Made by a program: the position numbers and the translations under genes
Part shown: positions 24,606-32,358 of the stretch, in pieces
Layout: every line of letters starts with the position of its first letter
Numbering within the stretch: position 1 is the first letter of the stretch
Assembly: GCF_900128465.1 (NCBI RefSeq)
Contig: NZ_LT635869.1
Location: 313,153-345,879, forward strand
Reading direction: 5' to 3'
DNA: 32,727 bases
From: Actinomyces bouchesdurhonensis
GTDB taxonomy: Bacteria; Actinomycetota; Actinomycetes; Actinomycetales; Actinomycetaceae
The notes under the pieces: model-generated
What the model saw: only the letters and a program-made list of their open reading frames with translations
Databases searched by the model: none
What the model was told of the DNA's origin: nothing

Positions 24606-27251
24606 GTGAGCGACGAGCAGACTACTGACGCGCGGCACATCTCGGACACCGAGCGCATCCGCCAGGTCGACCTGCAAAAAGAAATGCAGCGCTCCTACCT
24701 CGACTACGCGATGAGCGTCATCGTCGGACGCGCCCTACCCGACGTGCGCGACGGCCTCAAGCCCGTCCACCGTCGCGTCCTGTACGCCATGTATGACGGC
24801 GGATACCGGCCCACCTCCTCGTTCTCCAAATCCTCCCGCGTCGTCGGCGAGGTCATGGGTAACTATCACCCCCACGGCGACGCCGCGATCTACGACGCCC
24901 TCGCGCGCCTCGTGCAGCCCTGGTCACTGCGCTACCCCCTGGTCGCCGGCCAGGGGAACTTCGGCACCCCCGGCAACCTGGGCCCCGCAGCCCCCCGTTA
25001 CACCGAGTGCAAGATGGCGCCCCTGGCCATGGAGATGGTCCGCGACATCGACGAAGAATGCGTCGACTTCCAGGACAACTACGACGGCCGCAACCAGGAA
25101 CCCACCATCCTGCCCGCCCGCTTCCCGAACCTGCTCGCCAACGGCTCCGAAGGCATCGCCGTCGGCATGGCAACGCGCATCCCGCCGCACAACCTGCGTG
25201 AACTCGCGCGCGGCATCCAGTGGGCCCTCGACCACCCCGAGGCTTCCCGCGAGGAACTCCTCGAAGCCCTCATCAAACTAATCCCTGGACCCGACTTCCC
25301 CACAGGCGCCACCATCCTGGGCCGCAAGGGCATCGAAGACGCCTACCGCACCGGTCGCGGCTCCATCACCCAACGCGCCGTCGTCGGCGTTGAGGAAATC
25401 CAAGGCCGCCAGTGCCTCGTCGTCACCGAACTGCCCTACCAGGTCAACCCCGACAACCTGGCCGACAAGATCGCCCAACTCGTACGCGACGGCTCAATCG
25501 GCGGCATCGCCGACATCCGCGACGAAACCTCCGGCCGAACCGGCCAGCGCCTGGTCATCATCCTCAAGCGTGACGCTGTCGCCAAGGTTGTCCTCAACAA
25601 CCTCTACAAGCGCACCAGCCTGCAGGAAAACTTCTCCGCCAACATGCTCGCGCTCGTCGACGGCGTACCCCGCACACTGTCCATCGACGGCTTCATCCGC
25701 CACTGGATCACCCACCAGATCGACGTCATCGTGCGCCGCACGCGCTTCCGCCTGCGCAAGGCCCTCGAGCGCCTCCACATCCTCGAAGGCTACCTGAAGG
25801 CCCTCGACGCCCTCGACGAGGTCATCGCCCTCATCCGCCGCTCCCCCACCGTCGACGAGGCCCGCGCCGGCCTGATCGACCTCCTCGACGTCGACGCCGT
25901 CCAAGCCGACGCGATCCTGGCCCTCCAACTGCGCCGCCTGGCCGCCCTCGAGCGCCAGAAGATCATGGACGAGTACACCGAGCTTAAGGCCCGCGTCGAC
26001 GATCTCAACGACATCCTTGCCAAACCCGAACGCCAGCGCGCCATCATCTCCACCGAACTCGGAGAGATTGTCGACAAGTTCGGCGACGAGCGCCGCACCC
26101 GCATTCTCCCCTTCGACGGGGAAATGTCGATGGAAGACCTCATCCCCGAAGAGGACGTCGTCGTCACCATCACCCGCGACGGCTTCGCCAAGCGCACCCG
26201 CACCGACAACTACCGCTCACAAAAGCGCGGCGGCAAGGGCGTGCGCGGCACGCAGCTGCGCGGCGACGACGTGGTCGAACACTTCTTCGTCACCACCACG
26301 CACAACTGGCTGCTCTTTTTCACCAACCTCGGCCGCGTCTACCGCGCCAAGGCCTACGAGATCCCCGAAGGCGGTCGCGACGCCAAGGGCCAGCACGTCG
26401 CCAACCTGCTGGCGTTCCAGCCCGACGAGCACATCGCGCAGGTCCTCGCGATCCGCACCTACGAGGACGCGGACTTCCTGGTCCTGGCCACCAAGCGCGG
26501 CCTCGTCAAGAAGACTCCGCTGAGCCTGTACAACTCGCCCCGCTCCGGCGGTATCATCGCCATCAACCTGCGCGAGGACGAGGACGGCAAGCCCGACGAG
26601 CTGGTCTCCGCGCAGACCATCATGGCCGACGAGGACCTCATCCTCGTCTCGCGCGACGGCCAGGCCGTGCGCTTCACCGCCACCGACGACCAGCTGCGCT
26701 CCATGGGCCGCTCCACGTCCGGCGTGCGCGGCATGAAGTTCCGCGGCGACGACGAACTGCTCAGCATGGAGGTCCCGCGCGAAGGCACCGACCTGCTCAT
26801 CGTCACCGACTCCGGCTACGCCAAGCGCACACCCGTCGAGGAATACCCGACAAAGTCGCGCGGTACTCTCGGCGTGCGCGTCGGCAAACTCGTCGACGAA
26901 CGCGGCGGCCTGGTCGGCGCCCTCGTCGTGCGCCCCGACGAGGACGTCATGGTCATCACCGAATCCGGCAAACTCGTCCAGGTCAACGCCTCCGACGTGC
27001 GACCCACCGCCCGCAACACCATGGGCGTCATCTTCGCCCGCCCGGACGAGGGAGACCGCATCATCGCGATCACCCGCAACCCCGACTCCGGCGATGACTC
27101 AACTGAAGAAATGAGCGACGATTCGACCGGCGAGGCAGTGGCCGACCCCGCGCAGACCGCGTCCACCGAGGAACTCCCCCAGGGGAACGCCCCCGCCGGA
27201 ACGGACGGGTCCCTCGAAGGCGGCGACCTCGCCGACGATACCAACAAGTAA
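24606..27251 (+). CDS. gyrA: DNA gyrase subunit A
   Basis: 881 aa, GTG start at 24606 behind AAGGA. The breakage–reunion domain has the catalytic tyrosine Y132 in APRYTE. The quinolone region reads [15 protein letters not shown], with Ala at position 93, the equivalent of E. coli Ser83, and Asp at 97 (E. coli Asp87). The gyrase-specific GyrA box is [10 protein letters not shown] (~residues 537-546), followed by the six-bladed beta-pinwheel. A ~60-residue acidic tail rich in Asp, Glu, Ser and Thr ends the protein. It lies 74 bp after gyrB, probably in one operon. Confidence 0.98.
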   Translation: MSDEQTTDARHISDTERIRQVDLQKEMQRSYLDYAMSVIVGRALPDVRDGLKPVHRRVLYAMYDGGYRPTSSFSKSSRVVGEVMGNYHPHGDAAIYDALARLVQPWSLRYPLVAGQGNFGTPGNLGPAAPRYTECKMAPLAMEMVRDIDEECVDFQDNYDGRNQEPTILPARFPNLLANGSEGIAVGMATRIPPHNLRELARGIQWALDHPEASREELLEALIKLIPGPDFPTGATILGRKGIEDAYRTGRGSITQRAVVGVEEIQGRQCLVVTELPYQVNPDNLADKIAQLVRDGSIGGIADIRDETSGRTGQRLVIILKRDAVAKVVLNNLYKRTSLQENFSANMLALVDGVPRTLSIDGFIRHWITHQIDVIVRRTRFRLRKALERLHILEGYLKALDALDEVIALIRRSPTVDEARAGLIDLLDVDAVQADAILALQLRRLAALERQKIMDEYTELKARVDDLNDILAKPERQRAIISTELGEIVDKFGDERRTRILPFDGEMSMEDLIPEEDVVVTITRDGFAKRTRTDNYRSQKRGGKGVRGTQLRGDDVVEHFFVTTTHNWLLFFTNLGRVYRAKAYEIPEGGRDAKGQHVANLLAFQPDEHIAQVLAIRTYEDADFLVLATKRGLVKKTPLSLYNSPRSGGIIAINLREDEDGKPDELVSAQTIMADEDLILVSRDGQAVRFTATDDQLRSMGRSTSGVRGMKFRGDDELLSMEVPREGTDLLIVTDSGYAKRTPVEEYPTKSRGTLGVRVGKLVDERGGLVGALVVRPDEDVMVITESGKLVQVNASDVRPTARNTMGVIFARPDEGDRIIAITRNPDSGDDSTEEMSDDSTGEAVADPAQTASTEELPQGNAPAGTDGSLEGGDLADDTNK

Positions 27252-27256
27252 ACGAT

Positions 27257-27291
27257 GATCACGGGACGAGGGTAGGCCTCGTCCCGTGATC
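27257..27291 (+). terminator. Strong hairpin after gyrA
   Basis: A perfect 15-bp stem (27257-27271 with 27277-27291) around a 5-nt loop, 5 bp after the gyrA stop. No U tract follows (AAGCTTCC), so it may attenuate or stabilise the transcript rather than terminate fully. Confidence 0.6.
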
Positions 27292-27377
27292 AAGCTTCCA
27301 AAGCGGCGCGGAACCAGCGCCGATGCCTGGCGATGCGGTAGCCTGGCGTGTAGGAAGTGCGACCTGGAAGGAAACCC

Positions 27378-27770
27378 ATGAGCGACCACGTCTCAAGCGC
27401 CCGCAACGACGCTCCCCGCCGAGTTGATCTCGCGATCGCGCGCATCGACGCGTGGACCATCATGAAGGTCTCTTTCCTTCTATCCGTCGCCCTGGGTATC
27501 GCGATGGTCATCGCCACTATCGTCCTGTGGCTCATGGTCGACGCCATGCACGTCTTCAGTCAGATCGAAGAATTCCTACAGACCGTCGGGGCCGGTCGTT
27601 ACGTGGACCTGCTGGACTATGCGCGCCTACCCCGCGTCATCTCCTACGCGACCATTGTCGCCGTTATCAACGTCGTTCTTCTGACTGCGCTCTCCACGTT
27701 GGGCGCCATGCTCTACAACGTTGTCGCCTCCCTGGTGGGTGGCATCAAGGTGTCTCTCATGGACGAGTGA
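27378..27770 (+). CDS. DUF3566 membrane protein
   Basis: 130 aa. ATG 27378 is chosen with GGAAGG upstream; an in-frame ATG at 27357 lacks a ribosome binding site. The N-terminus is polar (MSDHVSSARNDAPRR). Two membrane helices follow: SFLLSVALGIAMVIATIVLWLM and the C-terminal VISYATIVAVINVVLLTALS. The latter is followed by TLGAMLYNVVASLVGGIKVS, the most conserved part of the family. DUF3566 proteins sit directly downstream of gyrA in many actinobacteria (the Rv0007 position in Mycobacterium tuberculosis). Function is unestablished; a link to envelope growth is only a suggestion from context. Confidence 0.92.
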   Translation: MSDHVSSARNDAPRRVDLAIARIDAWTIMKVSFLLSVALGIAMVIATIVLWLMVDAMHVFSQIEEFLQTVGAGRYVDLLDYARLPRVISYATIVAVINVVLLTALSTLGAMLYNVVASLVGGIKVSLMDE

Positions 27771-27776
27771 GAATAT

Positions 27777-27805
27777 AAGGGGTCGGCTCACGCCGGCCCC
27801 TTTTT
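27777..27805 (+). terminator. Intrinsic terminator of the gyrB–gyrA–DUF3566 operon
   Basis: AAGGGGTCGGC (27777-27787) pairs with GCCGGCCCCTT around a TCAC loop and is followed by TTT. Textbook stem and U tract, 6 bp after the stop. Confidence 0.92.
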
Positions 27806-27810
27806 CCATG

Positions 27811-27846
27811 CCTGCGTGTGTGTGCGTGCCTGCGTGTGTGTGCGCC
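27811..27846. repeat. 18-bp tandem repeat with GT tract
   Basis: CCTGCGTGTGTGTGCGTG (27811-27828) is followed by CCTGCGTGTGTGTGCGCC (27829-27846). A (GT)n microsatellite-like duplication, prone to slippage and possibly polymorphic. Confidence 0.8.
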
Positions 27847-27914
27847 CGCGCGTGGCGGACCGTCCGTATTCTGGGTGCCTCCGGATGTGTCTGCGCTTTT
27901 CATTCGGACTGCTC

Positions 27915-28013
27915 GTGGATAGGAAGCGACTAGATGGATAGGCTATGGGCACGTGGATAGGACATTAAGCTATCCGTGAAGCAGTAACCTATCCGCCTGC
28001 TCGTTTCCTATCC
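27915..28013. repeat. Symmetric array of GGATAG sites with 19-bp period (3 direct + 3 inverted)
   Basis: Direct GGATAG cores start at 27917, 27936 and 27955. Inverted CTATCC cores start at 27970, 27989 and 28008. Both halves have exactly 19-bp spacing and all three pairs are symmetric about 27965. The DNA between cores is not conserved. This regularity is that of a multi-site protein-binding array. No gene is inside it. Confidence 0.9.
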
Positions 28014-28434
28014 GCGTGGGTATCGGGTTTGACCATACTGGGTCCGTTCCTGCAGCGATCCGTCCTTAACGCGGTCCCTGGTGCTGCGTTGGCGGGATTC
28101 CCCAACAATGTTGCACGTAATTCCCCTGCGACTCTTTCCAGCTTTGAAATGAAAGCGTTTGAATTGCAACGTTTAAATGGGATGGGCAAAAGTTCAGGTG
28201 ACCGAATTGCATGCGATTTTTAAAGGGGTCGCGACTGAGCAGCCACGGCAGAGCTGAACGTAACGTTGTGGAAGAGCTGGATCCTAGCCGTGAGAGCGTG
28301 GGCAGTTCAGCTGGATCCACCCAGTGGAGCGTTTCCGGGGCTGCTTAGCCGCTACTAGGTGGGTAAACGCGCGCATCGAGGGGCAGTGGTGTGAAGCCAA
28401 CCCGAGGCAGCCACAAGCCACTCACAGAAGCCCC
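28014..28434. other. Intergenic DNA with dispersed element B
   Basis: Between the 19-bp array and the convergent hydrolase gene I see only dispersed element B (28111-28216) and two AGCTGGATCC direct repeats (28270s and 28310s). No open frame has a ribosome binding site. Confidence 0.5.
28111..28216. repeat. Dispersed inverted-repeat element, copy B (106 bp)
   Basis: Left end TTGCACGTAATTCCCC (28111-28126); right end GAATTGCATGCGA (28204-28216), which is its imperfect reverse complement. The interior ACTCTTTCCAGCTTTGAAA matches copy A (ACTCTTTCAAACTTTGAAG), and GTTTGAATTGCAACGTTT matches copy C. It links the three copies as one family. Confidence 0.75.
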
Positions 28435-29328
28435 TCAGCGGTCCCGGGCGAACCGAATTGGCCGAACCCTCAACAGGAGGTCGACAAGGCCACCGAGTGC
28501 AGCCCCCGAGCGCGACGGGTTCCTCGTATCGCACAGGAGCTCAGATCCGTCGATCAGCCACGAGTAAGGGTTGTGGCTCAGCGGACCCCGCCAGAGCGAC
28601 GCAATGATCGAAGCACCCGTGGGCAGTGGAAACAGGGGACTCACCCAGGACTCCGCCGGCGTGTAGACGCTCGTTAGGGGAGCGATGCCGGAGAAGAAAC
28701 CGTCGTCGATGACCGATTCGGGGAAACCGACAGGGTCGAAGGAAAACACGTGCGCAAGCGTTGGCACGCGCGTCGCGGCGGCCGCATACAGGGCCAAATT
28801 ACCGCCCTTAGAGTGGCCGATCACGGTGACCGGCCCGGGGGCCCGATCGGCCGCATATCGCAGGTAGCGCGCCGCCCACAGCTGAGCGATCGTCGGGAAG
28901 TCCAGGCCGAACTGCGCATCCTCCGCCCAGCCAACCGCAGTGCCATCGGTGCCGCGGAAAACCACGTAGGTCGCCCCGGCCTCGTCGACGAACGTGACAG
29001 CGCCGAATTGCGCGAGCGGCTGCACGCCGATCCGCGTGACCGCGTCGCGCACCCGTATGTCTCGAAACCGCGGACTCGCGCCGACTGCGCACAGGAGGGA
29101 GCGTAGAAGCGCACAGTTGCGTTCGGTGACCATCGCGTGATCGTAGAGGGCGCTGATGGACGAGGCCTGGGCGACTTCGCGCAGCCGACATCCCCGGGTG
29201 GAGCGGGGGCCCGCCAAGGCGTGGAAGTTCGCGTACGTCAGTGTGGCGAGGGTGAGGGCGTCAGCGGGGGAGAGGTCGGAGCGCAACGGAGTTCTCGCGC
29301 TGCGAACGTAATCGATAATCGTGGTCAC
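28435..29328 (-). CDS. Alpha/beta-hydrolase, DUF2974/Mbeg1-like
   Basis: 297 aa, GTG start at 29326-29328; the upstream sequence shows no strong Shine–Dalgarno. The lipase-type nucleophile elbow is VIGHSKGGNLALYAA. Upstream are VVFRGTDGTAVGWAEDAQ, the oxyanion-side strand typical of DUF2974, and FSFDPVGFPESVI. The catalytic His is probably in the LSHNPYSW segment. No signal peptide is seen, so the protein is likely cytosolic. The family includes putative lipases/esterases of unknown substrate. It converges with nothing nearby and is divergent from the tRNA genes. Confidence 0.85.
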   Translation of the reverse strand: MTTIIDYVRSARTPLRSDLSPADALTLATLTYANFHALAGPRSTRGCRLREVAQASSISALYDHAMVTERNCALLRSLLCAVGASPRFRDIRVRDAVTRIGVQPLAQFGAVTFVDEAGATYVVFRGTDGTAVGWAEDAQFGLDFPTIAQLWAARYLRYAADRAPGPVTVIGHSKGGNLALYAAAATRVPTLAHVFSFDPVGFPESVIDDGFFSGIAPLTSVYTPAESWVSPLFPLPTGASIIASLWRGPLSHNPYSWLIDGSELLCDTRNPSRSGAALGGLVDLLLRVRPIRFARDR

Positions 29329-29451
29329 GAGGGTTCTCTTTCTGTGCCGCGCGCCATTGCTGCGGCTCCGTGTTGGACGTCACCAAGTCTCGATTTTGCC
29401 GGACAGCGCGTTGCTGTGTACTATATCCGAGTGCCCGCAAGGGTGCCGGTT

Positions 29452-29528
29452 GGGCCTATAGCTCAGTAGGTTAGAGCGCAGTCCTGATAAGACTGAGGTC
29501 GGTGGTTCGAGCCCACCTAGGCCCACCA
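29452..29528 (+). tRNA. tRNA-Ile (GAU)
   Basis: 77 nt including an encoded CCA. Acceptor GGGCCTA/TAGGCCC, D stem GCTC/GAGC, anticodon stem CAGTC/GACTG with loop CTGATAA, T stem GGTGG/CCACC. All arms pair. TATATC at 29422-29427 is a likely -10. Confidence 0.98.
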
Positions 29529-29558
29529 TCCGCGGGCGAGTTTGAGCGGAGGATCGTC

Positions 29559-29693
29559 ATGAAGAAACTGGTCGCTTGCTGTGTGGCTGTCGGATCCGTC
29601 GTAGCCGTCGGCATCGTCGTTCGACAAGTTCTTCTTGATCTCTCTGACAACGCAGACCTGTGGATGTCCGTGACGGACACAGTGGAAGGCTGA
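29559..29693 (+). CDS. DLW-39 family microprotein
   Basis: 44 aa, ATG 29559 with GGAGG (29548-29552) 6 nt upstream. The product is MKKLVACCVAVGSVVAVGIV, then RQVLLDLSDNADLWMSVTD and a short acidic end. It has a lysine start, one membrane helix (residues ~4-21) and the DLW motif. This matches the DLW-39 family of actinobacterial microproteins encoded around the tRNA-Ile/tRNA-Ala pair near gyrA. The two adjacent cysteines (7-8) are unusual and could be modified. N-in/C-out single-pass topology is inferred. Function is unknown. Confidence 0.85.
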   Translation: MKKLVACCVAVGSVVAVGIVVRQVLLDLSDNADLWMSVTDTVEG

Positions 29694-29706
29694 AAGTCCT
29701 CCGATC

Positions 29707-29779
29707 GGGGCTATGGCGCAATTGGTAGCGCACCTGCTTTGCAAGCAGGGGGTTACGGGTTCGAGTCCCGTTAGCTCCA
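29707..29779 (+). tRNA. tRNA-Ala (UGC)
   Basis: 73 nt, no encoded CCA. Acceptor GGGGCTA/TAGCTCC (one G-T), D stem GCGC/GCGC, anticodon stem CCTGC/GCAGG with loop TTTGCAA, T stem ACGGG/CCCGT. It begins 13 bp after the DLW-39 stop codon, so the three genes are probably one transcript. Confidence 0.98.
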
Positions 29780-29798
29780 CAGTTTAAGATCGCTAGTA

Positions 29799-29828
29799 AA
29801 CCTGCCTCAGTCACCTGGGGCAGGTTTT
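29799..29828 (+). terminator. Terminator after tRNA-Ala
   Basis: AACCTGCCTCAG (29799-29810) pairs with CTGGGGCAGGTT (29815-29826, one wobble) around TCAC, followed by TT. Confidence 0.9.
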
Positions 29829-29855
29829 CGTATCAGGGACCGCCTGCGCTCATCG

Positions 29856-30180
29856 GGGTTATAAGACACTAGGGTTATAAGACACTACGTGTTGCTGGAG
29901 GGCGACTTTTCGGCTTGTTAGCGCGGGGAAGTCGGTGTTGGAGATGGTGGGAGCCAACGTGGAGGATGGGCAAAACGTGTTGGTTGTGTGGTGACTTGTC
30001 GGCTTTGTTGCGCGGGAAAGTCACTATTTTAGTTGGTCGCGATGCCTCGTTCCTGTGTTTGCCGCATCGCGGGCCCGTGTGTGGCTGCCCAATGATCGGG
30101 TTATAGGACACTACGTGTTGCTGGAGGGGTGACCTTTCGGCGTGTTGGTGTGGGAAAATTGGTGTTGGAGGTGGTTGTTT
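29856..30180. repeat. GGGTTATARGACACTA repeats with hairpin module
   Basis: GGGTTATAAGACACTA occurs twice in perfect tandem (29856-29871, 29872-29887) and once more as GGGTTATAGGACACTA (30098-30113). The second and third copies continue with CGTGTTGCTGGAGGG and a ~45-bp module (GACTTTTCGGC...GGTGTTGGAG). A third version of that module lies at about 29993-30038, where GTGACTT and AAGTCAC form a stem. There is no gene in the stretch. These look like ends of decayed mobile elements or a small repeat family. Confidence 0.75.
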
Positions 30181-30348
30181 CAGTGCGAGCCTGTGCGTGG
30201 TCCCTTGATCTGTCGTGGTGGGGCTTGAGCAGGTCGTTTGCGGCGACGGTATTCACTGCGCCAGGCCGCTGGCACGTCGCTGGCTGCGCTACCGGCGGAG
30301 CTTTGGGTGGCAGCGCATGACTCCCGCCCGGCGAGCTTTCCACGAATG

Positions 30349-30452
30349 TCGCATGCAATTCCCCCGCACTGTGTCGCACCGCGCAACCGTATCGTTGGAA
30401 TTACAACGTTTGCGGACGCTGTTGAAAGTTCACCCAATTGAGTTGCATGCGA
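30349..30452. repeat. Dispersed inverted-repeat element, copy C (104 bp)
   Basis: Left end TCGCATGCAATTCCCCC (30349-30365); right end GAGTTGCATGCGA (30440-30452). Inside is CGTTGGAATTACAACG, a small hairpin shared in degenerate form with copy B. Same size and layout as copies A and B. Confidence 0.7.
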
Positions 30453-30490
30453 AACTGCTCCGAGCGCGCTAGCTGCTTGCGTTCCTCGCC

Positions 30491-30640
30491 GCGCGCGTGG
30501 GCCCGCTCATTCGCACGTGGGTCCGACACCTCGCATGTGGGTCCGATGGCACGCGCGTGGGCGGCGCCCACGCGCATATCTAGGGGTTGGCGTGCGTGTC
30601 GCGGGGTTAACGCGCATGTTCAGTGGTTCATGTGTGAGCG
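30491..30640. repeat. 20-bp-period array: 4 direct units then about 4 inverted units
   Basis: Direct units start at 30491, 30511, 30531 and 30551 with the shared form nCGCryGTGGGnCCGn (for example TCGCACGTGGGTCCGACACC). From 30571 the units switch to CGCGCATATCTAGGGGTTGG, CGTGCGTGTCGCGGGGTTAA and CGCGCATGTTCAGTGGTTCA, plus a degenerate fourth. The switch point is a palindrome, GCGCGTGGGC-GGC-GCCCACGCGC (30553-30575). No coding potential is seen. Confidence 0.8.
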
Positions 30641-30718
30641 ATACGCCAGGTTAGGCGCCGTTGTGCTCACAACGCAGGCGATCTCGCCCACGACACCCCG
30701 TTGTCGGCGTTTGTGACC

Positions 30719-30980
30719 GAGGTGGTTTGCACTGTGGGCGCCACATACCCGCGAACTGCGGCCTCACCACCCCGAACCGCGGCCTCACCGCCAGTAAACG
30801 GGGGGAATTGCACCATTAGGGGCGCGACACGCCGGCGACACGCCGAAGGGAGGCTTCTAATGCTGCAAAACCCCCCATCCAGCCCTGGGTGCGGAGGGGT
30901 CGCAGGGGTGAACTGCGTCCCGGAGTCGCCCGCATCACAGAACATCTGGGCCATCACGCCCATGCTAGCCATTGTTCGTC
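30719..30980. repeat. Large tandem repeat, unit 1 (262 bp)
   Basis: Starts GAGGTGGTTTGCACTGTGGG and ends ATTGTTCGTC. It contains two 21-bp GAACYGCGGCCTCACC units and a long hairpin: GGGGGGAATTGCACCATTAG (30800-30819) with CTAATGCTGCAAAACCCCCC (30857-30876), enclosing two GCGACACGCCG units. The rest is near-identical to unit 2. Confidence 0.9.
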
Positions 30981-31307
30981 GAGGTGGTCTGCACCGTGGG
31001 CGCCACATACCCGCGAACCGCGGCCTCACTGCCCCGAACCGCGGCCTCACCGCCACCAAACGGGGGGAATTGCGCTACACGGGGACCCCGTGCGTGACTT
31101 GCCTGTCGGTGACGTCGCCATCAAATGGGGGGAATTGCACCATTAGAGGCGCGACACGCCGGCGACACGCCGAGGGGAGGCTTCTAATGCTGCAAAACCC
31201 CCCATCCAGCTCTGGGTGCGGAGGGGTCGCAGGGGTGAACTGCGTTCCGGAGTCGCCCGCGTCACAGAATATCTGGGCCATCATGCCCATGCTAGCCATT
31301 GTTCGTC
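30981..31307. repeat. Large tandem repeat, unit 2 (327 bp)
   Basis: Same as unit 1 plus an extra 65-bp block ending in a second GGGGGGAATTGC. The hairpin arms are at 31127-31146 and 31184-31203. The high identity to unit 1 implies recent duplication. Confidence 0.9.
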
Positions 31308-31543
31308 GAGGTTGTCTGCACTGTGGGCGGCGCTGCCCCGAGGCGTGACCTCACCGACAGTAAACTGTGGGAATTGCGCTTCACGAGGACCTGTGCGTGA
31401 CGTGCTTGCCGGTGGCATCGCCACCAAACGGGGGGAATTGCATCATTAGAGGCGCGACACGCCGGCGACACGCCGACAGAACCCTCCTAATGGTGCAAAA
31501 CCCCCACCATTACCCCTGGTGTCATGCTCCCTCACTGGTGCAG
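31308..31543. repeat. Large tandem repeat, unit 3 (diverged, truncated)
   Basis: A more diverged copy that also contains the 65-bp block. The hairpin arms at 31430-31449 and 31487-31505 still pair. The similarity ends just before an IS256-type transposase fragment. Confidence 0.8.
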
Positions 31544-31558
31544 GACTGCCCGGCGGGG

Positions 31559-31771
31559 CGCCTCAACCGCGAAATCCGCCGACGCACCGACTCCGTGGGG
31601 ATCTTCCCCAACCGCCAGGCCATCATCCGCCTGGTCGGAGCCGTCCTAGCCGAACAAAACGACGAATGGGCCGAAGGCCGACGCTACCTCAGCCTCGACA
31701 TCCTCACCAAATCACGACTCACACCCCAACCCACCCAACAGGAGGAACCCCCACTCCAACTCAGCGCATAA
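31559..31771 (+). pseudogene. IS256 (mutator) family transposase, C-terminal remnant
   Basis: About 70 residues: [52 protein letters not shown], then a Gln/Pro tail and stop. This is the conserved C-terminus of IS256-group transposases; full-length proteins are ~400 aa, so over 80% is missing and there is no start. The frame simply runs upstream into the tandem repeats. The right end of the element is probably near 31820, where ACACCACTCCACAGGACTTG resembles IS256 inverted-repeat ends. Confidence 0.85.
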
Positions 31772-31820
31772 CCCACCCCGAAGGACACAAAACGATTACA
31801 CCACTCCACAGGACTTGACC

Positions 31821-32358
31821 GTGATCATGTGCGGCAACTGTCGATTGGGTCTATTCCTACCTGGCGGTCATGACTGTGGAAAACGGTCACATGTGAGGTA
31901 TCAATCATTTATTTGGCGTCATTTCAGTTCTTTCGGTGGATTGTATCCACAAGTTTGTGCACAATTGTGGATTCTCGGTTGTTGATAGGAGGTGGAGAAT
32001 CTTCCATGATGCGCGAAAACTGACCGTAAACCGAGTTTGGCCAGGTCAAGTCGGGTTGAGAGGTGTCTGCCGGCGATTTCAAACGCCGGAGACGTCGGAA
32101 CCCGCGCCTTGGCACCTGTGGAACATGCTCGCTCGGGTGATGAAAATGGCGCCGCGGTAGCAGCGCTGGCTCAGATGCGTACGGTGACAGCCATTGTCGC
32201 GGTCGCGGGTAGGCCGCGGCGAGCGGGAGGCCGTGCAGGCTTGCTGGGCAGGCCACGCCGCAGAGCTCGGGTGGGTGGAGGGGTCTGGGTTTTTCGGACC
32301 GTTTGTTTTGAGAGGGTTGTTCTGAGTAGTCCTGGCTGCTTGTGGCCGGGCAGAATGG
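31821..32358. other. Gene-free stretch between IS remnants
   Basis: About 540 bp. ATCCACAA (31945-31952) and TTGTGGAT (31965-31972) resemble DnaA boxes. No open frame on either strand has a ribosome binding site plus a recognisable product; the 241-codon minus-strand frame (31924-32649) is antisense to the IS3 orfA. Probably decayed insertion-sequence DNA. Confidence 0.45.

Noticed and set aside
27915-28013. CRISPR array interpretation of the 19-bp and 20-bp arrays
   Set aside because: The conserved cores are only 6-12 bp, units reverse orientation midway, the period is too short for repeat plus spacer, and there are no cas genes.
30701-31348. 215-codon plus-strand open frame across the large repeats
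   Set aside because: It repeats itself with the DNA repeats, lacks a ribosome binding site, and has no recognisable domain. The open frame is a by-product of repeat length and GC content.
31945-31972. Pair of DnaA-box-like sites (ATCCACAA/TTGTGGAT) as a second origin
   Set aside because: Two short inverted matches in decayed IS DNA without AT-rich unwinding DNA or replication genes nearby. The true origin is clear at dnaA.
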